A stretch of 64,000 bases of DNA from Scytonema hofmannii PCC 7110 (GCF_000346485.2 NZ_KQ976354.1:7612283-7676282); one strand, 5' to 3'. Positions 8,296 through 17,463 are shown, counted from the first letter of the stretch. Program-made: numbers and translations. Notes: a model not told the origin generated them from the letters alone.

Positions 8296-8400
8296 CTTTA
8301 GGCGATACGAGTATTTTGCGTATCCAAACTTCTAACCAGCTTTATACTCCCCAAATTGCAATATTAACTGTAACTAGCTCAAAACTCTTGGAGAAATATC

Positions 8401-9408
8401 ATGAATTTTCTAAAAACCGTTGATACTAAACATTTTCATACTGACATTCCCTATAAACCAATGGGCAAATACGTTCATTTTCTGACAATACGCGTTACTG
8501 AATCCTATCCATTATTTCAAACCGATGGCGAACTGAATAAATCACGAGTCCGAGCAGGTATGGATGATAAAACCACTATCAGTCGCTTGACGATGTTTAA
8601 ACGCAAACAGTCAACTCCAGAGCGTTTAGTTGGTCGAGAATTACTCCGTAATTATGGTCGAATGACTGCTGAAGAGTGCGAGTATAACGTTAAATTTGCA
8701 ATGGATAATCCTGACTGTATTATCTATGGTTTTGCTATCGGTGATTCAGGTTCAGAAAAATCAAAGGTCGTGGTAGATACAGCATTTTCCATCACTGACT
8801 TTGCTGAATCTCATGAAACATTTACTCTTAATGCTCCCTTTGAAAATGGTACAATGGCATCTAAGGGTGAAAATGGTTCCAAACCCGGTGAAGTGACTAG
8901 CCGAATTAATCAGCAAGACCACATTAAACCTCAAATATTCTTTCCCAGCATTGTTACATTAAAAGATCCCACAGAAGCTAGTTTTTTGTATGTGTTTAAT
9001 AACATCTTACGTACTCGCCACTATGGCGCACAGACTACACGTACAGGAAGAGTTCGCAATGAATTGATAGGTATCATATTTGCTGACGGAGAGATTGTTA
9101 GCAATTTACGCTGGACTCAAGCAATTTATGATTACATGAAGAAAAATGTAACCTTAGCTTCTACAGAACCATTAAATGAAGACGATGTTACTGAAGCAGC
9201 TGCTCATACTATTGCTAGCTTGATGCAAGATGAATTTCTCGTGCATGAAGACTTTATCGGTGAAACATTTAAATCTTTGCTTAATGAAGTTAAAGCTATC
9301 ACTACTAATGAAGAATCGCTGAAAAAGATGCTCAAAAAAGCAGATGATGAAGCGAAAGCTTATGCCCATAAACATATAAAAGGTAAAGACAAAGTACCCG
9401 CTAAGTAA
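8401..9408 (+). CDS. csc2: Type I-D backbone subunit Csc2 (Cas7d)
   Basis: The 335-aa protein is the Cas7-type subunit that polymerises along the crRNA and forms the effector backbone. Recognisable segments include the N-terminal KPMGKYVHFLTIRVTESYPLF and the central QIFFPSIVTLKDPTEASFLYVFNNILRTRHYGAQTTRTGRVRN region (split here as a description, about residues 178-220). GGAG lies 7 nt before the ATG, a good ribosome binding site. Csc1 follows after 5 bp, so the two are translationally close. Confidence 0.93.
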   Translation: MNFLKTVDTKHFHTDIPYKPMGKYVHFLTIRVTESYPLFQTDGELNKSRVRAGMDDKTTISRLTMFKRKQSTPERLVGRELLRNYGRMTAEECEYNVKFAMDNPDCIIYGFAIGDSGSEKSKVVVDTAFSITDFAESHETFTLNAPFENGTMASKGENGSKPGEVTSRINQQDHIKPQIFFPSIVTLKDPTEASFLYVFNNILRTRHYGAQTTRTGRVRNELIGIIFADGEIVSNLRWTQAIYDYMKKNVTLASTEPLNEDDVTEAAAHTIASLMQDEFLVHEDFIGETFKSLLNEVKAITTNEESLKKMLKKADDEAKAYAHKHIKGKDKVPAK

Positions 9409-9413
9409 CCACT

Positions 9414-10133
9414 ATGACCTTTATTTACTGCTGTCGTTTAGAATTACATGACAGCCTGTATTACGCAACTCGCGAGATAGGAAGACTCTACGAAACAGAA
9501 GCAGTCATTCATAACTATGCTCTTTGTTACGCAATGGGGTTAGTAGATAGTGAGGTTTATTCGACCACTGTTTCTGAAGAACACTCATATCGTTATTTCT
9601 GTCCCGAACAAGTTCCCAAATATGAGGAGCATTTAACACCACTGAATCAACAGGGTATTTATGTAACTCCCGCACATTCAATTCACCATTCTACAACTCT
9701 TAACACTTGGAAGTATGCTAACAATAACTACCATGTTGAGATGGAGAAAACCCAGAAAAATATTCCTAGTTTTGGCAGAGCAAAAGAGATTGCGCCAGAA
9801 AGCCAATTTGAGTTTTTTGTGATTTCTCAAAAGCAACTCGAATTACCAAAATGGATTCGCTTGGGTAAATGGATGAGTAAAGCAGAGGTACAGAATCAAG
9901 AAGTTACGAAATTTGAATTAAAAACTGGTGACTTCTCTTTCGCTTACCCACTTAATCCTTTGGATGTGATGTTTACTCATCAAGTCGTAAGCTACGATGT
10001 CGTTAATATGCCTCCTGTGAGTCTGATTCAAAATATCAGCATTCGTCAAGGAGAGTATTACGTGTTTGACAATCCAAACAAATCTGAAAAACTACGACTT
10101 CCATCTCGAATGCAGTATCGATTTAAGGGTTGA
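9414..10133 (+). CDS. csc1: Type I-D subunit Csc1 (Cas5d)
   Basis: The 239-aa Cas5-type protein caps the 5' handle of the crRNA in the effector and contributes to PAM-proximal assembly. The opening IYCCRLELHDSLYYATREIGRLYETE is typical of Csc1. The gene starts 5 bp after csc2 and is the last effector gene before a 247-bp gap filled by a repeat element that separates it from cas6. Confidence 0.9.
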   Translation: MTFIYCCRLELHDSLYYATREIGRLYETEAVIHNYALCYAMGLVDSEVYSTTVSEEHSYRYFCPEQVPKYEEHLTPLNQQGIYVTPAHSIHHSTTLNTWKYANNNYHVEMEKTQKNIPSFGRAKEIAPESQFEFFVISQKQLELPKWIRLGKWMSKAEVQNQEVTKFELKTGDFSFAYPLNPLDVMFTHQVVSYDVVNMPPVSLIQNISIRQGEYYVFDNPNKSEKLRLPSRMQYRFKG

Positions 10134-10139
10134 AGCATA

Positions 10140-10366
10140 ATGGTAGGCAATAATGCTTACTCAGCCCTGTCAAAGTGACTCATAAAATTGAAATTCAGGT
10201 GGCAATTCCTCATCTTTTTTCTCTGGGCTCTCTGCGCCTCTGCGGTTTAAAAGTAATTTATTTAACCGCAACAGACGCAGAGTACGCAGAGGGAAGAAGA
10301 GAGAGAACTATTAATTTCCTGAAGTTTTTATCCGTCTTGACAGGGCTAGCAATGCCCACCCTACTT
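10140..10366. repeat. MITE-like nested palindrome between csc1 and cas6
   Basis: The gap contains imperfect terminal inverted repeats (AGCCCTGTCAA near 10162 and TTGACAGGGCT near 10336, extending into GGTAGGCAAT / ATGCCCACC). An inner palindrome built on CTCTGCGCCTCTGCGGTT and its complement sits between them. Similar CGGTT...AACCGC palindromes occur at 42.4 and 47.9 kb, so this is a dispersed element. A 108-aa open frame inside it is an artefact. It may separate cas6 transcription from the effector genes. Confidence 0.65.
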
Positions 10367-10380
10367 AACAAATCTCAATT

Positions 10381-11256
10381 ATGCCGCACAGTCTTGTTCT
10401 TAACCTCGTCCCCCAGTCCCCTATCTACCCCGAATTTCTATCAGGTAGACACTACCACGCCTTGTTCCTCACGCTTATCAGTTATGTCGATCGCGATCTA
10501 GGAGATTACTTACACACATCCAACGCCGACAAAGCGTTTACTCTTTCTCCTTTACAAGTGCAACGCCATCGGGAAGGATACCCAATACCCAAGAAATTGG
10601 ATCGCAACAGCAAATTCCACAAACACCATACCTTACTATGCACCCACGAACAACCCATCCCTCCTGGTACATCCTGCTGGTGGCGAATCTCTCTGCTAGA
10701 TGATACCCTCTTTGGGAAACTAACTCCACTTTGGCTCAATCTCAACCCCGAACAACCTTGGCATTTGGGATCTGCTGATTTACACATTACCAGTATCTTG
10801 GGAACTCCTCAACCAACACAGCCTTGGGCTAATGCTTGTACATATGCTCAATTGTACGAGCAAGCAAGCGATCGCGATCGCACTCTCTCCTTCAGTTTTG
10901 CCACACCTGTAGCCTTCCGCCAAGGTGGATACGACACAGTTCTCCCTATCCGAGAATGTGTTTTTAACAGTCTTCTCAGTCGCTGGAACAAATATAGTGG
11001 AACTGAGTTTACTCACGTCCCCATCGAGTCCATTTATCCCAGCTTTGTAAACATCAACACTGAAGTTGTGAGCAACTATGACAACAAATTTATTGGTTGT
11101 GTTGGCGAAATTAACTATCGAATTCTAGGAGAAGTTGAACCCATTGCTGTTAAGCAAATAAACGCCCTTGCTGATTTTGCCTTATATGCAGGGCTTGGAC
11201 GGAAAACAACGATGGGAATGGGGATAACACGGCGATTAAAAACTGCTAGCAGCTGA
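10381..11256 (+). CDS. cas6: CRISPR pre-crRNA endoribonuclease Cas6
   Basis: The 291-aa RAMP protein cleaves the repeat in the precursor transcript to leave the 8-nt handle ATTGAAAC. The hallmark glycine-rich loop is present near the C-terminus (GLGRKTTMGMG). The N-terminal half has the ferredoxin-like start LVLNLVPQSPIYPEFLSGRH. It has no strong ribosome binding site and follows a MITE, so expression may depend on read-through or a new promoter. Its substrates would be both arrays and, if transcribed, the mini-array, which keeps the hairpin and handle. Confidence 0.9.
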   Translation: MPHSLVLNLVPQSPIYPEFLSGRHYHALFLTLISYVDRDLGDYLHTSNADKAFTLSPLQVQRHREGYPIPKKLDRNSKFHKHHTLLCTHEQPIPPGTSCWWRISLLDDTLFGKLTPLWLNLNPEQPWHLGSADLHITSILGTPQPTQPWANACTYAQLYEQASDRDRTLSFSFATPVAFRQGGYDTVLPIRECVFNSLLSRWNKYSGTEFTHVPIESIYPSFVNINTEVVSNYDNKFIGCVGEINYRILGEVEPIAVKQINALADFALYAGLGRKTTMGMGITRRLKTASS

Positions 11257-11316
11257 TAGCTAATGGCTGATAGCGAATAACTATTAGCCATTAACCATTA
11301 GCAATTAGCAAAAACC

Positions 11317-11910
11317 ATGAATGAAACAGAAGAATACGTTCTAATCGCGGCATTAAACCAATATGCTTACTGTCCGCATCGCTGTTGGAGAATGTTCTGT
11401 GCCAGTGAATTTATTGATAACCAATATACCATTGAAGGAACAAGTCTACATGATCGCGTTCACACAGTTGGAGAAGGAAATCGAGAAGAAACTTGGCAAG
11501 TTCGAGCTATCTGGCTGAAATCGGAAAAATACAAACTTATCGGTAAAGCCGATCTCATCGAATCAGAAAATGGTGAATGGTATCCAGTTGAATACAAACG
11601 CGGACAAAAAGGCGAATGGGATAACGATGAATTACAAGTTTGCGCCCAAGCTTTATGTTTGGAAGAAATGACTGGACAAACCATCAAGACAGGTTACATC
11701 TACTACGCACATTCACACCAACGCCAACTGGTAGAGATAAATGAAGAATTGCGTCAAAGTGCGATCGCAACCATTGAATTCGTACAAAAGCTAATCTGTA
11801 CGGGTGTTATGCCACAAGCCGTAAAGACAAAGCGCTGTACGGGATGCAGTCTCTATACGAGATGTTTGCCAGGAACTACAGACAAAGTAAGGCGGTATCA
11901 AGAAGCCTAA
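11317..11910 (+). CDS. cas4: CRISPR adaptation nuclease Cas4
   Basis: The 197-aa RecB-type exonuclease helps trim and orient new spacers by PAM. The four iron-sulfur cysteines are visible: one in the N-terminal YCPHRC region and three in RCTGCSLYTRC near the C-terminus. The nuclease core GKADLIE...PVEYKRG is intact. The gene lies between cas6 and cas1, forming an adaptation set with cas1 and cas2. Confidence 0.92.
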   Translation: MNETEEYVLIAALNQYAYCPHRCWRMFCASEFIDNQYTIEGTSLHDRVHTVGEGNREETWQVRAIWLKSEKYKLIGKADLIESENGEWYPVEYKRGQKGEWDNDELQVCAQALCLEEMTGQTIKTGYIYYAHSHQRQLVEINEELRQSAIATIEFVQKLICTGVMPQAVKTKRCTGCSLYTRCLPGTTDKVRRYQEA

Positions 11911-11915
11911 GAGTA

Positions 11916-11946
11916 TTTTGGATTTTGGATTTTAGATTTTGGATTG
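11916..11946. repeat. Short STRR-type heptamer run between cas4 and cas1
   Basis: Several copies of the GATTTTG/GATTTTA heptamer fill the small gap before cas1. The same family flanks many other genes in the window (25.08, 38.8, 42.25, 57.35, 58.95 and 62.28 kb). Confidence 0.7.
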
Positions 11947-11953
11947 AGAAACT

Positions 11954-12958
11954 ATGGGAACAGTATATATCACGCAAGAAGACGCATTTATTGGGAAAGT
12001 CGATGAACGGTTGCACGTCAAATTTGAGAAAACAACCATTTTAGATGTGCCACTTCTCAAAGTTGATGGTGTTGTAGTGCTCGGACGCGCTACAGTTTCA
12101 CCGGCTGCTGTCAATGAATTATTGCAGCGTCAAATTCCGCTCACATTTCTTACAGATACAGGTCGTTATTTAGGACGTTTGGAACCAGAAATGACAAAAA
12201 ACATATTTGTGCGTAAAGCCCAATGGCAAGCTGCTGGTGATACACCCCAAGCAATTCATGTCGTCCAGGGGTTTGTACGAGGTAAACTCAAAAACTACCG
12301 GACTACTCTTGTGCGCCGTCAACGAGAATGCAGCGATATAGACTTATCTAGTTTTATCCATCGTCTAGAGCAAACAATTGCACCCATTGACACAACTCAC
12401 AACATTGATTCATTAAGAGGACTGGAAGGTGCAGGTAGTGCAGCTTACTTTGGCTGCTTCGATCAAATGATTCGTAACATGGCATTTTCCTTTACTAATC
12501 GAGTTCGTCGTCCTCCTACCGATCCCGTCAATTCCTTACTCAGCTTTGGTTATTCTTTACTTTGTCATGATATTCAAGGAGCCGTTAACATTGTAGGTTT
12601 TGACCCCTATCTAGGATATTTACACTGCCAACGTTACGGCAGACCATCCCTAGCATTAGACTTGATGGAGGAGTTTAGACCTGTTATCGTCGATGCTGTG
12701 GTGCTATCCGCTTTGAATAAGCAATTCCTCAAGGCTGAGGATTTTGTACAAGAACCTGTCAGTAACGCTGTTTCCCTTACCAAGGAAGGACGAAAAACAT
12801 TTTTGCAACTGTATGCACAGAAAAAGCAATCTGAGTTTAAGCATCCGGTTCTCGGACGCAAATGCACTTATCAAGAAGCTTTTGAAATCCAAGCTCGATT
12901 CCTAGCTAAATACTTGATGGGCGAAATCGAGAAATATCCACCACTTGTGGTGAAGTAA
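11954..12958 (+). CDS. cas1: CRISPR integrase Cas1
   Basis: The 334-aa integrase inserts new spacers at the leader end of an array together with Cas2. The metal-binding residues are in place: E in LRGLEGAGSAAYF, H in YLHCQRYGRPSLALDLMEEF, and the E that follows. The N-terminal beta domain begins MGTVYITQEDAFIGK. It is the only cas1 in the window, so it would have to serve both arrays. Confidence 0.95.
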   Translation: MGTVYITQEDAFIGKVDERLHVKFEKTTILDVPLLKVDGVVVLGRATVSPAAVNELLQRQIPLTFLTDTGRYLGRLEPEMTKNIFVRKAQWQAAGDTPQAIHVVQGFVRGKLKNYRTTLVRRQRECSDIDLSSFIHRLEQTIAPIDTTHNIDSLRGLEGAGSAAYFGCFDQMIRNMAFSFTNRVRRPPTDPVNSLLSFGYSLLCHDIQGAVNIVGFDPYLGYLHCQRYGRPSLALDLMEEFRPVIVDAVVLSALNKQFLKAEDFVQEPVSNAVSLTKEGRKTFLQLYAQKKQSEFKHPVLGRKCTYQEAFEIQARFLAKYLMGEIEKYPPLVVK

Positions 12959-12985
12959 GCTGTTGTGCTGCTTGTTTACACAGTA

Positions 12986-13007
12986 GGACGGGCGAGGACG
13001 CCCGTCC
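12986..13007. repeat. Small palindrome of the GGACGGGCG family between cas1 and cas2
   Basis: An imperfect palindrome built from GGACGGGCG and CGCCCGTCC. The same module occurs at 31.63 and 56.1 kb and has been tandemly amplified at 30251-30406. Confidence 0.7.
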
Positions 13008-13069
13008 CACAAGAGTTAGGTTTTGTATAGAGTTAGACAATTTTATTAGCTTAGAGACTAAAATAAACA

Positions 13070-13342
13070 ATGAATGTTGTTGTGTCTTATGACATTTCAG
13101 AAGATAAGCGCCGTACAAAAATCCATAGCGTGCTAAAATCCTACGGGCAGTGGGTACAATACAGCGTATTTGAGTGCCAACTCACTGACACCCAGTATGC
13201 GAAATTGCGATCGCGCTTGAATAAACTGATAAAGCCCGACACCGACAGCATCCGCTTTTACTTTCTATGCGCCTGCTGTTTTGGCAAAGTGGAGCGTATC
13301 GGTGGAGAGCCAGTACGCGACGACACAATTTTTTTCGCCTAA
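13070..13342 (+). CDS. cas2: CRISPR adaptation protein Cas2
   Basis: The 90-aa ferredoxin-like protein forms the bridge between Cas1 dimers. It starts MNVVVSYDISEDKRRTKIH and has the family aspartate at position 8. The stop codon is followed directly by the leader of array 1. A decayed copy of its last 21 codons lies in front of array 2. Confidence 0.93.
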   Translation: MNVVVSYDISEDKRRTKIHSVLKSYGQWVQYSVFECQLTDTQYAKLRSRLNKLIKPDTDSIRFYFLCACCFGKVERIGGEPVRDDTIFFA

Positions 13343-13569
13343 TTCGCGGATGGGTAGGTGTAAAAAAAGAACCTACTAGAAAAAAGGCTAACTTCCTTTT
13401 GGGATAAGGGTTTACGGCAATTCGAGCGCCTTACCCATCCGCGCACCTTACCCAGACTAGATTTCAGCCATTTTCCCTCTACTCAATTTTAATTTCTCAT
13501 GCTATGATTTATCCATCCGCGATTTTGAACCATGAAAACCAAATACCGATTGACTTTTGGGCTTTTGCC
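13343..13569 (+). promoter_or_regulatory. Leader of CRISPR array 1
   Basis: This 227-bp AT-rich stretch runs from the cas2 stop to the first repeat and should carry the array promoter and integration signals. It starts with a potential stem (CGCGGATGGGTA at 13345-13356 paired with TACCCATCCGCG at 13432-13443). Its last ~120 bp are clearly homologous to the leader of array 2, including the TCTCATGCTATGATT and CCGCGATTTTGAACCATGAAAACC blocks (adjacent, each conserved). Confidence 0.8.
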
Positions 13570-14917
13570 ATTACAATTTCACTTACTCCCTATTAGGGAT
13601 TGAAACAAAATTCTGCACCATACTACGCGCTATAAAGCTTACATTACAATTTCACTTACTCCCTATTAGGGATTGAAACCTATAAGCTCTTTTGATATCA
13701 TGTATCTGCGACAAATTACAATTTCACTTACTCCCTATTAGGGATTGAAACACTGAACCAGTAGAATCTTGAGTTATTTCTATAAATTACAATTTCACTT
13801 ACTCCCTATTAGGGATTGAAACGTCTTGCCCAAAGTTTTTGGTAAGCCATAGATAGAAATTACAATTTCACTTACTCCCTATTAGGGATTGAAACTCCAA
13901 GAGTACTTGGCGATATTACGAGTATGTAGGATTACAATTTCACTTACTCCCTATTAGGGATTGAAACATAAACTTATCAATTATTGGGTTCTTAAAAGCA
14001 TCAGATTACAATTTCACTTACTCCCTATTAGGGATTGAAACAGGCAGATTACGAAAATCAAATTAATCAACAACATTACAATTTCACTTACTCCCTATTA
14101 GGGATTGAAACAGAATTGCTATTACAGCTAACACCAGTTTTTGCATTATTACAATTTCACTTACTCCCTATTAGGGATTGAAACTGGACTAAATCTATCT
14201 ATTAAAGATAATATTACAGAGATATTACAATTTCACTTACTCCCTATTAGGGATTGAAACAAAAAAGGAGATAAAGAAATAAAACAATTTGCTATTACAA
14301 TTTCACTTACTCCCTATTAGGGATTGAAACGATGAAAAACCTACAAATTGAATAATTTTCCCACTATCATTACAATTTCACTTACTCCCTATTAGGGATT
14401 GAAACAGCGCGTGGTAGATACCTATGACTGAAGAAACTGTATTACAATTTCACTTACTCCCTATTAGGGATTGAAACTTATGAAGGATTTCGCATTGATT
14501 TTATCCAAATAGATTACAATTTCACTTACTCCCTATTAGGGATTGAAACATCTTTATATTCAATTTCTGTAAATAAACAAGCTTATTACAATTTCACTTA
14601 CTCCCTATTAGGGATTGAAACTTAATATTGTGCCATTTTGGGTGCGATCGCATATACTGTATTACAATTTCACTTACTCCCTATTAGGGATTGAAACTTG
14701 TTATGCGCTAGCAACAAAAACGCGATCGCTGATTACAATTTCACTTACTCCCTATTAGGGATTGAAACTCTTACTCCATCCCTATATTGGCGAGAACACC
14801 CAATTCATTACAATTTCACTTACTCCCTATTAGGGATTGAAACGTATCTTCTTTGACCGCACTCTAGAACCGGGTGCTTTATTACAATTTCACTTACTCC
14901 CTATTAGGGATTGAAAC
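13570..14917 (+). CRISPR. CRISPR array 1, type I-D, 19 repeats and 18 spacers
   Basis: Nineteen copies of a 37-bp repeat start at 13570, 13643, 13715, 13786, 13859, 13931, 14005, 14075, 14148, 14224, 14294, 14369, 14441, 14513, 14585, 14661, 14732, 14807 and 14881. It begins ATTACAATTTCACTTAC and ends TAGGGATTGAAAC. Spacers are 33-39 bp. By eye all repeats are identical, including the last, so the array does not show the usual decayed trailer end. It is read from the leader next to cas2, giving crRNAs with the ATTGAAAC handle. Immediately after the last repeat the sequence enters a truncated DUF5615 gene. Confidence 0.99.
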
Positions 14918-15229
14918 ACAACAGTAAGAGAACAAGGACTAACTTCAGCACCAGATGAAGAATTAATTGATATCTGCCGTGATGAAGGTAGGATACTAGT
15001 TACCTCCGACAGAGGATTTGGAAATCGCCTGAAATATAATCCTTCAAACTATGCAGGAATCGTGGTCATTCGGTTATCTCCCCGTTCTAATTTTAATGAT
15101 TGACGTGAAGCAATAGAAACACTAATTACTGGATTGAAAGCTACAGATGTGACAGGAAAACTATGGATTATCAGAAATGGAAATATTCAAGAGTACCTAA
15201 CAATTGAACCAGAGGGCAAAGAGCGATGA
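14918..15229 (+). pseudogene. Truncated DUF5615 PIN-like toxin gene fused to the array end
   Basis: Directly from the end of the last repeat an open frame encodes VREQGLTSAPDEELIDICRD, then GRILVTSDRGFGNR and YAGIVVIRL. This is the body of a DUF5615 (PIN-like, Mut7-C type) toxin. The N-terminal portion with the first catalytic aspartate is missing. An in-frame TGA at 15101-15103 interrupts the C-terminal part, which resumes REAIETLITGLKAT and reads to the stop at 15227. The gene is doubly broken. The abrupt junction with the repeat suggests a deletion or recombination removed the array's original trailer and the gene's 5' end together. Confidence 0.8.
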
Positions 15230-15282
15230 CTCAATTTGATGATGCTCTTCCCCAAAAATTTCCAGATTTTGATGCTGAACCA

Positions 15283-15663
15283 TCAAGCCAAATTTTTCAT
15301 CAAGGGATAAGGTTGAATCAATACATTTGCAGGAATACCCAATTGTTGATGCAAATGTCGAATCATCTCTAAAGTCAAAGCCTGTTGGCGATTTAGGATT
15401 TCAGTAACCTGTTTCTTACTCCCAATCATAGGCTCCAAATCATCACTGGATAAACCACGCGATTCTAAATAATATAGAATAGCTTCAATTGGGTCAGGTG
15501 CTTCAATTGGATAATGCTGTTGTTCGTATGCTTCTACCAGCGTCGTTAAAATGTCTAAACGGTTAAACTCTAGTGTATCAGGTTCCGCATCAAATAACCT
15601 TTCAATTTCATCAAGTGCAGCACGATAATCAGTTTCGCTTTTGATGGGACGAAGTTCAAGCAT
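15283..15663 (-). CDS. higA: HigA-type antitoxin (XRE family HTH)
   Basis: The 126-aa protein has an N-terminal ETDYRAALDEIERLFD segment and a C-terminal HTH (MIGSKKQVTEILNRQQALTLEMIRHLHQQLGIPANVLI). This is the HigA layout seen with COG4680-type HigB toxins. It lies 12 bp downstream of the toxin gene, in toxin-first order, and should repress the operon through its HTH. The position between two CRISPR arrays would penalise loss of the segment (inference). Confidence 0.85.
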   Translation of the reverse strand: MLELRPIKSETDYRAALDEIERLFDAEPDTLEFNRLDILTTLVEAYEQQHYPIEAPDPIEAILYYLESRGLSSDDLEPMIGSKKQVTEILNRQQALTLEMIRHLHQQLGIPANVLIQPYPLMKNLA

Positions 15664-15675
15664 TATAATATAACC

Positions 15676-15969
15676 TCAAATCGTTGTTGCATCTACGTTA
15701 TCGTACTCTTTATGCGTTCCAATAAAACGAATAAAGATAATTTCAATATCGTAACGAATGTGGACAATTAATCGGTAATCATTGCCTTTGATATTAAAAA
15801 CAACACGATTATTCGCAATAATACTAGCATTGCGGTAAATACTTTTGATATCCGTCGGATAACTCCACTTAGCACGGGATGCTTCATCATACCAAGCCTT
15901 TAGTGCTTGCTCGGCATCAGGATGTTTTTCCCAAAACGAACGTAACGTGCTACGGGCAATAATTCGCAT
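15676..15969 (-). CDS. higB: HigB-type mRNA interferase toxin
   Basis: Starting at the ATG giving MRIIARSTLRSFWEKHPDAE, the 97-aa product matches the HigB toxin family (WYDEASRAKWSYPTDIK; NNRVVFNIKGNDYRLIVHIRY; IRFIGTHKEYDNVDA). HigB toxins cleave mRNA on the ribosome. An upstream in-frame GTG at 15993 would add eight residues, but the family normally starts at this methionine. It is co-transcribed with higA. Confidence 0.85.
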   Translation of the reverse strand: MRIIARSTLRSFWEKHPDAEQALKAWYDEASRAKWSYPTDIKSIYRNASIIANNRVVFNIKGNDYRLIVHIRYDIEIIFIRFIGTHKEYDNVDATTI

Positions 15970-16040
15970 ACCGGAATTATGTACTGCTCCCACTATAAAC
16001 GATAATGTAGTGCATAAGCTAAACTCGTGCGATTCGTTGT

Positions 16041-16106
16041 TACTTCGGTAAAGTCGAAGGTATCGGTGGTGAACCGCCTCGCGACAACAAAATTTTCATT
16101 GCTTAA
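16041..16106 (+). pseudogene. 3' remnant of a second cas2 gene
   Basis: Twenty-one codons before a TAA read YFGKVEGIGGEPPRDNKIFIA. They correspond to the end of the intact Cas2 (CFGKVERIGGEPVRDDTIFFA). No upstream Cas2 coding sequence survives. The remnant sits in the same place relative to a leader as the intact gene does, showing that array 2 derives from a duplicated or second acquired cas2-leader-array unit. The base differences indicate considerable divergence. Confidence 0.88.
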
Positions 16107-16333
16107 TTCGCGGATGGGTAGGTGTTGGAAAACAACTTAGCTCAAAAATGGCTGAAATCTTTATGATGCAAAGCTTGCAGGTTATTGGACAACTCGAACC
16201 ATCCGCGCACCTCACCCAGACAGGATTTCAGCCATTTCTCCTCTACTCAATTTCAATTTCTCATGCTATGATTGACACATCCGCGATTTTGAACCATGAA
16301 AACCGAATACTCATTGGCTTTCAGGCTTCTGCC
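16107..16333 (+). promoter_or_regulatory. Leader of CRISPR array 2
   Basis: This leader has the same length (227 bp) and order of conserved blocks as leader 1: CGCGGATGGGTAGG at its start, then CCATCCGCGCACCTCACCC, TTTCAATTTCTCATGCTATG and GATTTTGAACCATGAAAACC before the first repeat. It also contains a perfect 14-bp inverted repeat (AAATGGCTGAAATC at 16146-16159 and its complement at 16224-16237). Only the right arm of that repeat exists in leader 1. Confidence 0.8.
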
Positions 16334-17463
16334 ATTGCAATTTCTTTGACTCCCTAATAGGGATTGAAACATTTTTGGCTCAACCTTTGCTCTCCAAATA
16401 TTTATTGCAATTTCTTTGACTCCCTAATAGGGATTGAAACTTAATGAGTTATCGACGAAAGACCTAACGGAATCAGAAATTGCAATTTCTTTGACTCCCT
16501 AATAGGGATTGAAACGAGTATTTAGGGTGGTGAGTGTAATGCAGGATTAGATTGCAATTTCTTTGACTCCCTAATAGGGATTGAAACATTCGTATGATTA
16601 TTGCTCAATGGCAAGCGTTTAATTGCAATTTCTTTGACTCCCTAATAGGGATTGAAACTTTTTAAATTGGACATCCCCACCACGAATAGGCATTATCTAT
16701 TGCAATTTCTTTGACTCCCTAATAGGGATTGAAACAGGTATGACATGGTTTTTTTCAGAAAAAGACTTGATTGCAATTTCTTTGACTCCCTAATAGGGAT
16801 TGAAACAGTTAATGAAGCAAAGCAAATACTAGCGCGACAGATAGCAGATTGCAATTTCTTTGACTCCCTAATAGGGATTGAAACACTTCGTAAAGGAAGA
16901 TTTGATGAAATTTTCTATGTAATTGCAATTTCTTTGACTCCCTAATAGGGATTGAAACGATAAAAAGACAGGCTACCCAGTGCTAAACTCTTACGATTGC
17001 AATTTCTTTGACTCCCTAATAGGGATTGAAACTGTAAAAGAAAGTTTAATAATGATAATATTTTTAGATTGCAATTTCTTTGACTCCCTAATAGGGATTG
17101 AAACTACTTTTGCCCACAATCTGTCGTTAGCCCCATTTTGATTGCAATTTCTTTGACTCCCTAATAGGGATTGAAACGGATATTGTTTCCATGTGAATAC
17201 TACCTGTTGATTGCAATTTCTTTGACTCCCTAATAGGGATTGAAACGGATATTCTGATGATCAACCAATCATTCTCTAGATAAATTGCAATTTCTTTGAC
17301 TCCCTAATAGGGATTGAAACTAATTGATGCCCTGTTAACTCTTCCCACTTTGCCTATTGCAATTTCTTTGACTCCCTAATAGGGATTGAAACCGATTACA
17401 CTCTATCCGCAAAGGAAAGAAACAAAATTGCAATTTCTTTGACTATTTAGTAGGGATTGAAAC
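16334..17463 (+). CRISPR. CRISPR array 2, type I-D-like, 16 repeats and 15 spacers
   Basis: Sixteen 37-bp repeats start at 16334, 16404, 16479, 16551, 16622, 16699, 16770, 16848, 16922, 16996, 17068, 17141, 17210, 17284, 17356 and 17427. It begins ATTGCAATTTCTTTGAC and ends TAGGGATTGAAAC. It differs from the array 1 repeat at positions 4, 12, 13, 15 and 24, leaving the hairpin stem and handle intact. The last repeat is degenerate (ATTTAG in place of CCCTAA), as expected at the trailer end. This array has no complete adaptation genes of its own and probably depends on the upstream cas set. Confidence 0.99.

Noticed and set aside
10175-10501. 108-aa ORF before cas6
   Set aside because: It lies in the MITE-like palindrome and overlaps the cas6 start in another frame.
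15226-15372. 49-codon frame opening with ATG overlapping the DUF5615 stop
   Set aside because: It runs into higA on the other strand, has no known similarity, and may be the remnant start of a lost gene; support is too weak to list as a gene.
16148-16945. Two ORFs of 66-69 aa in leader 2 and array 2
   Set aside because: They are translations of leader and repeat sequence (recurring ISLTP and CNFFDSLIGIET), not genes.
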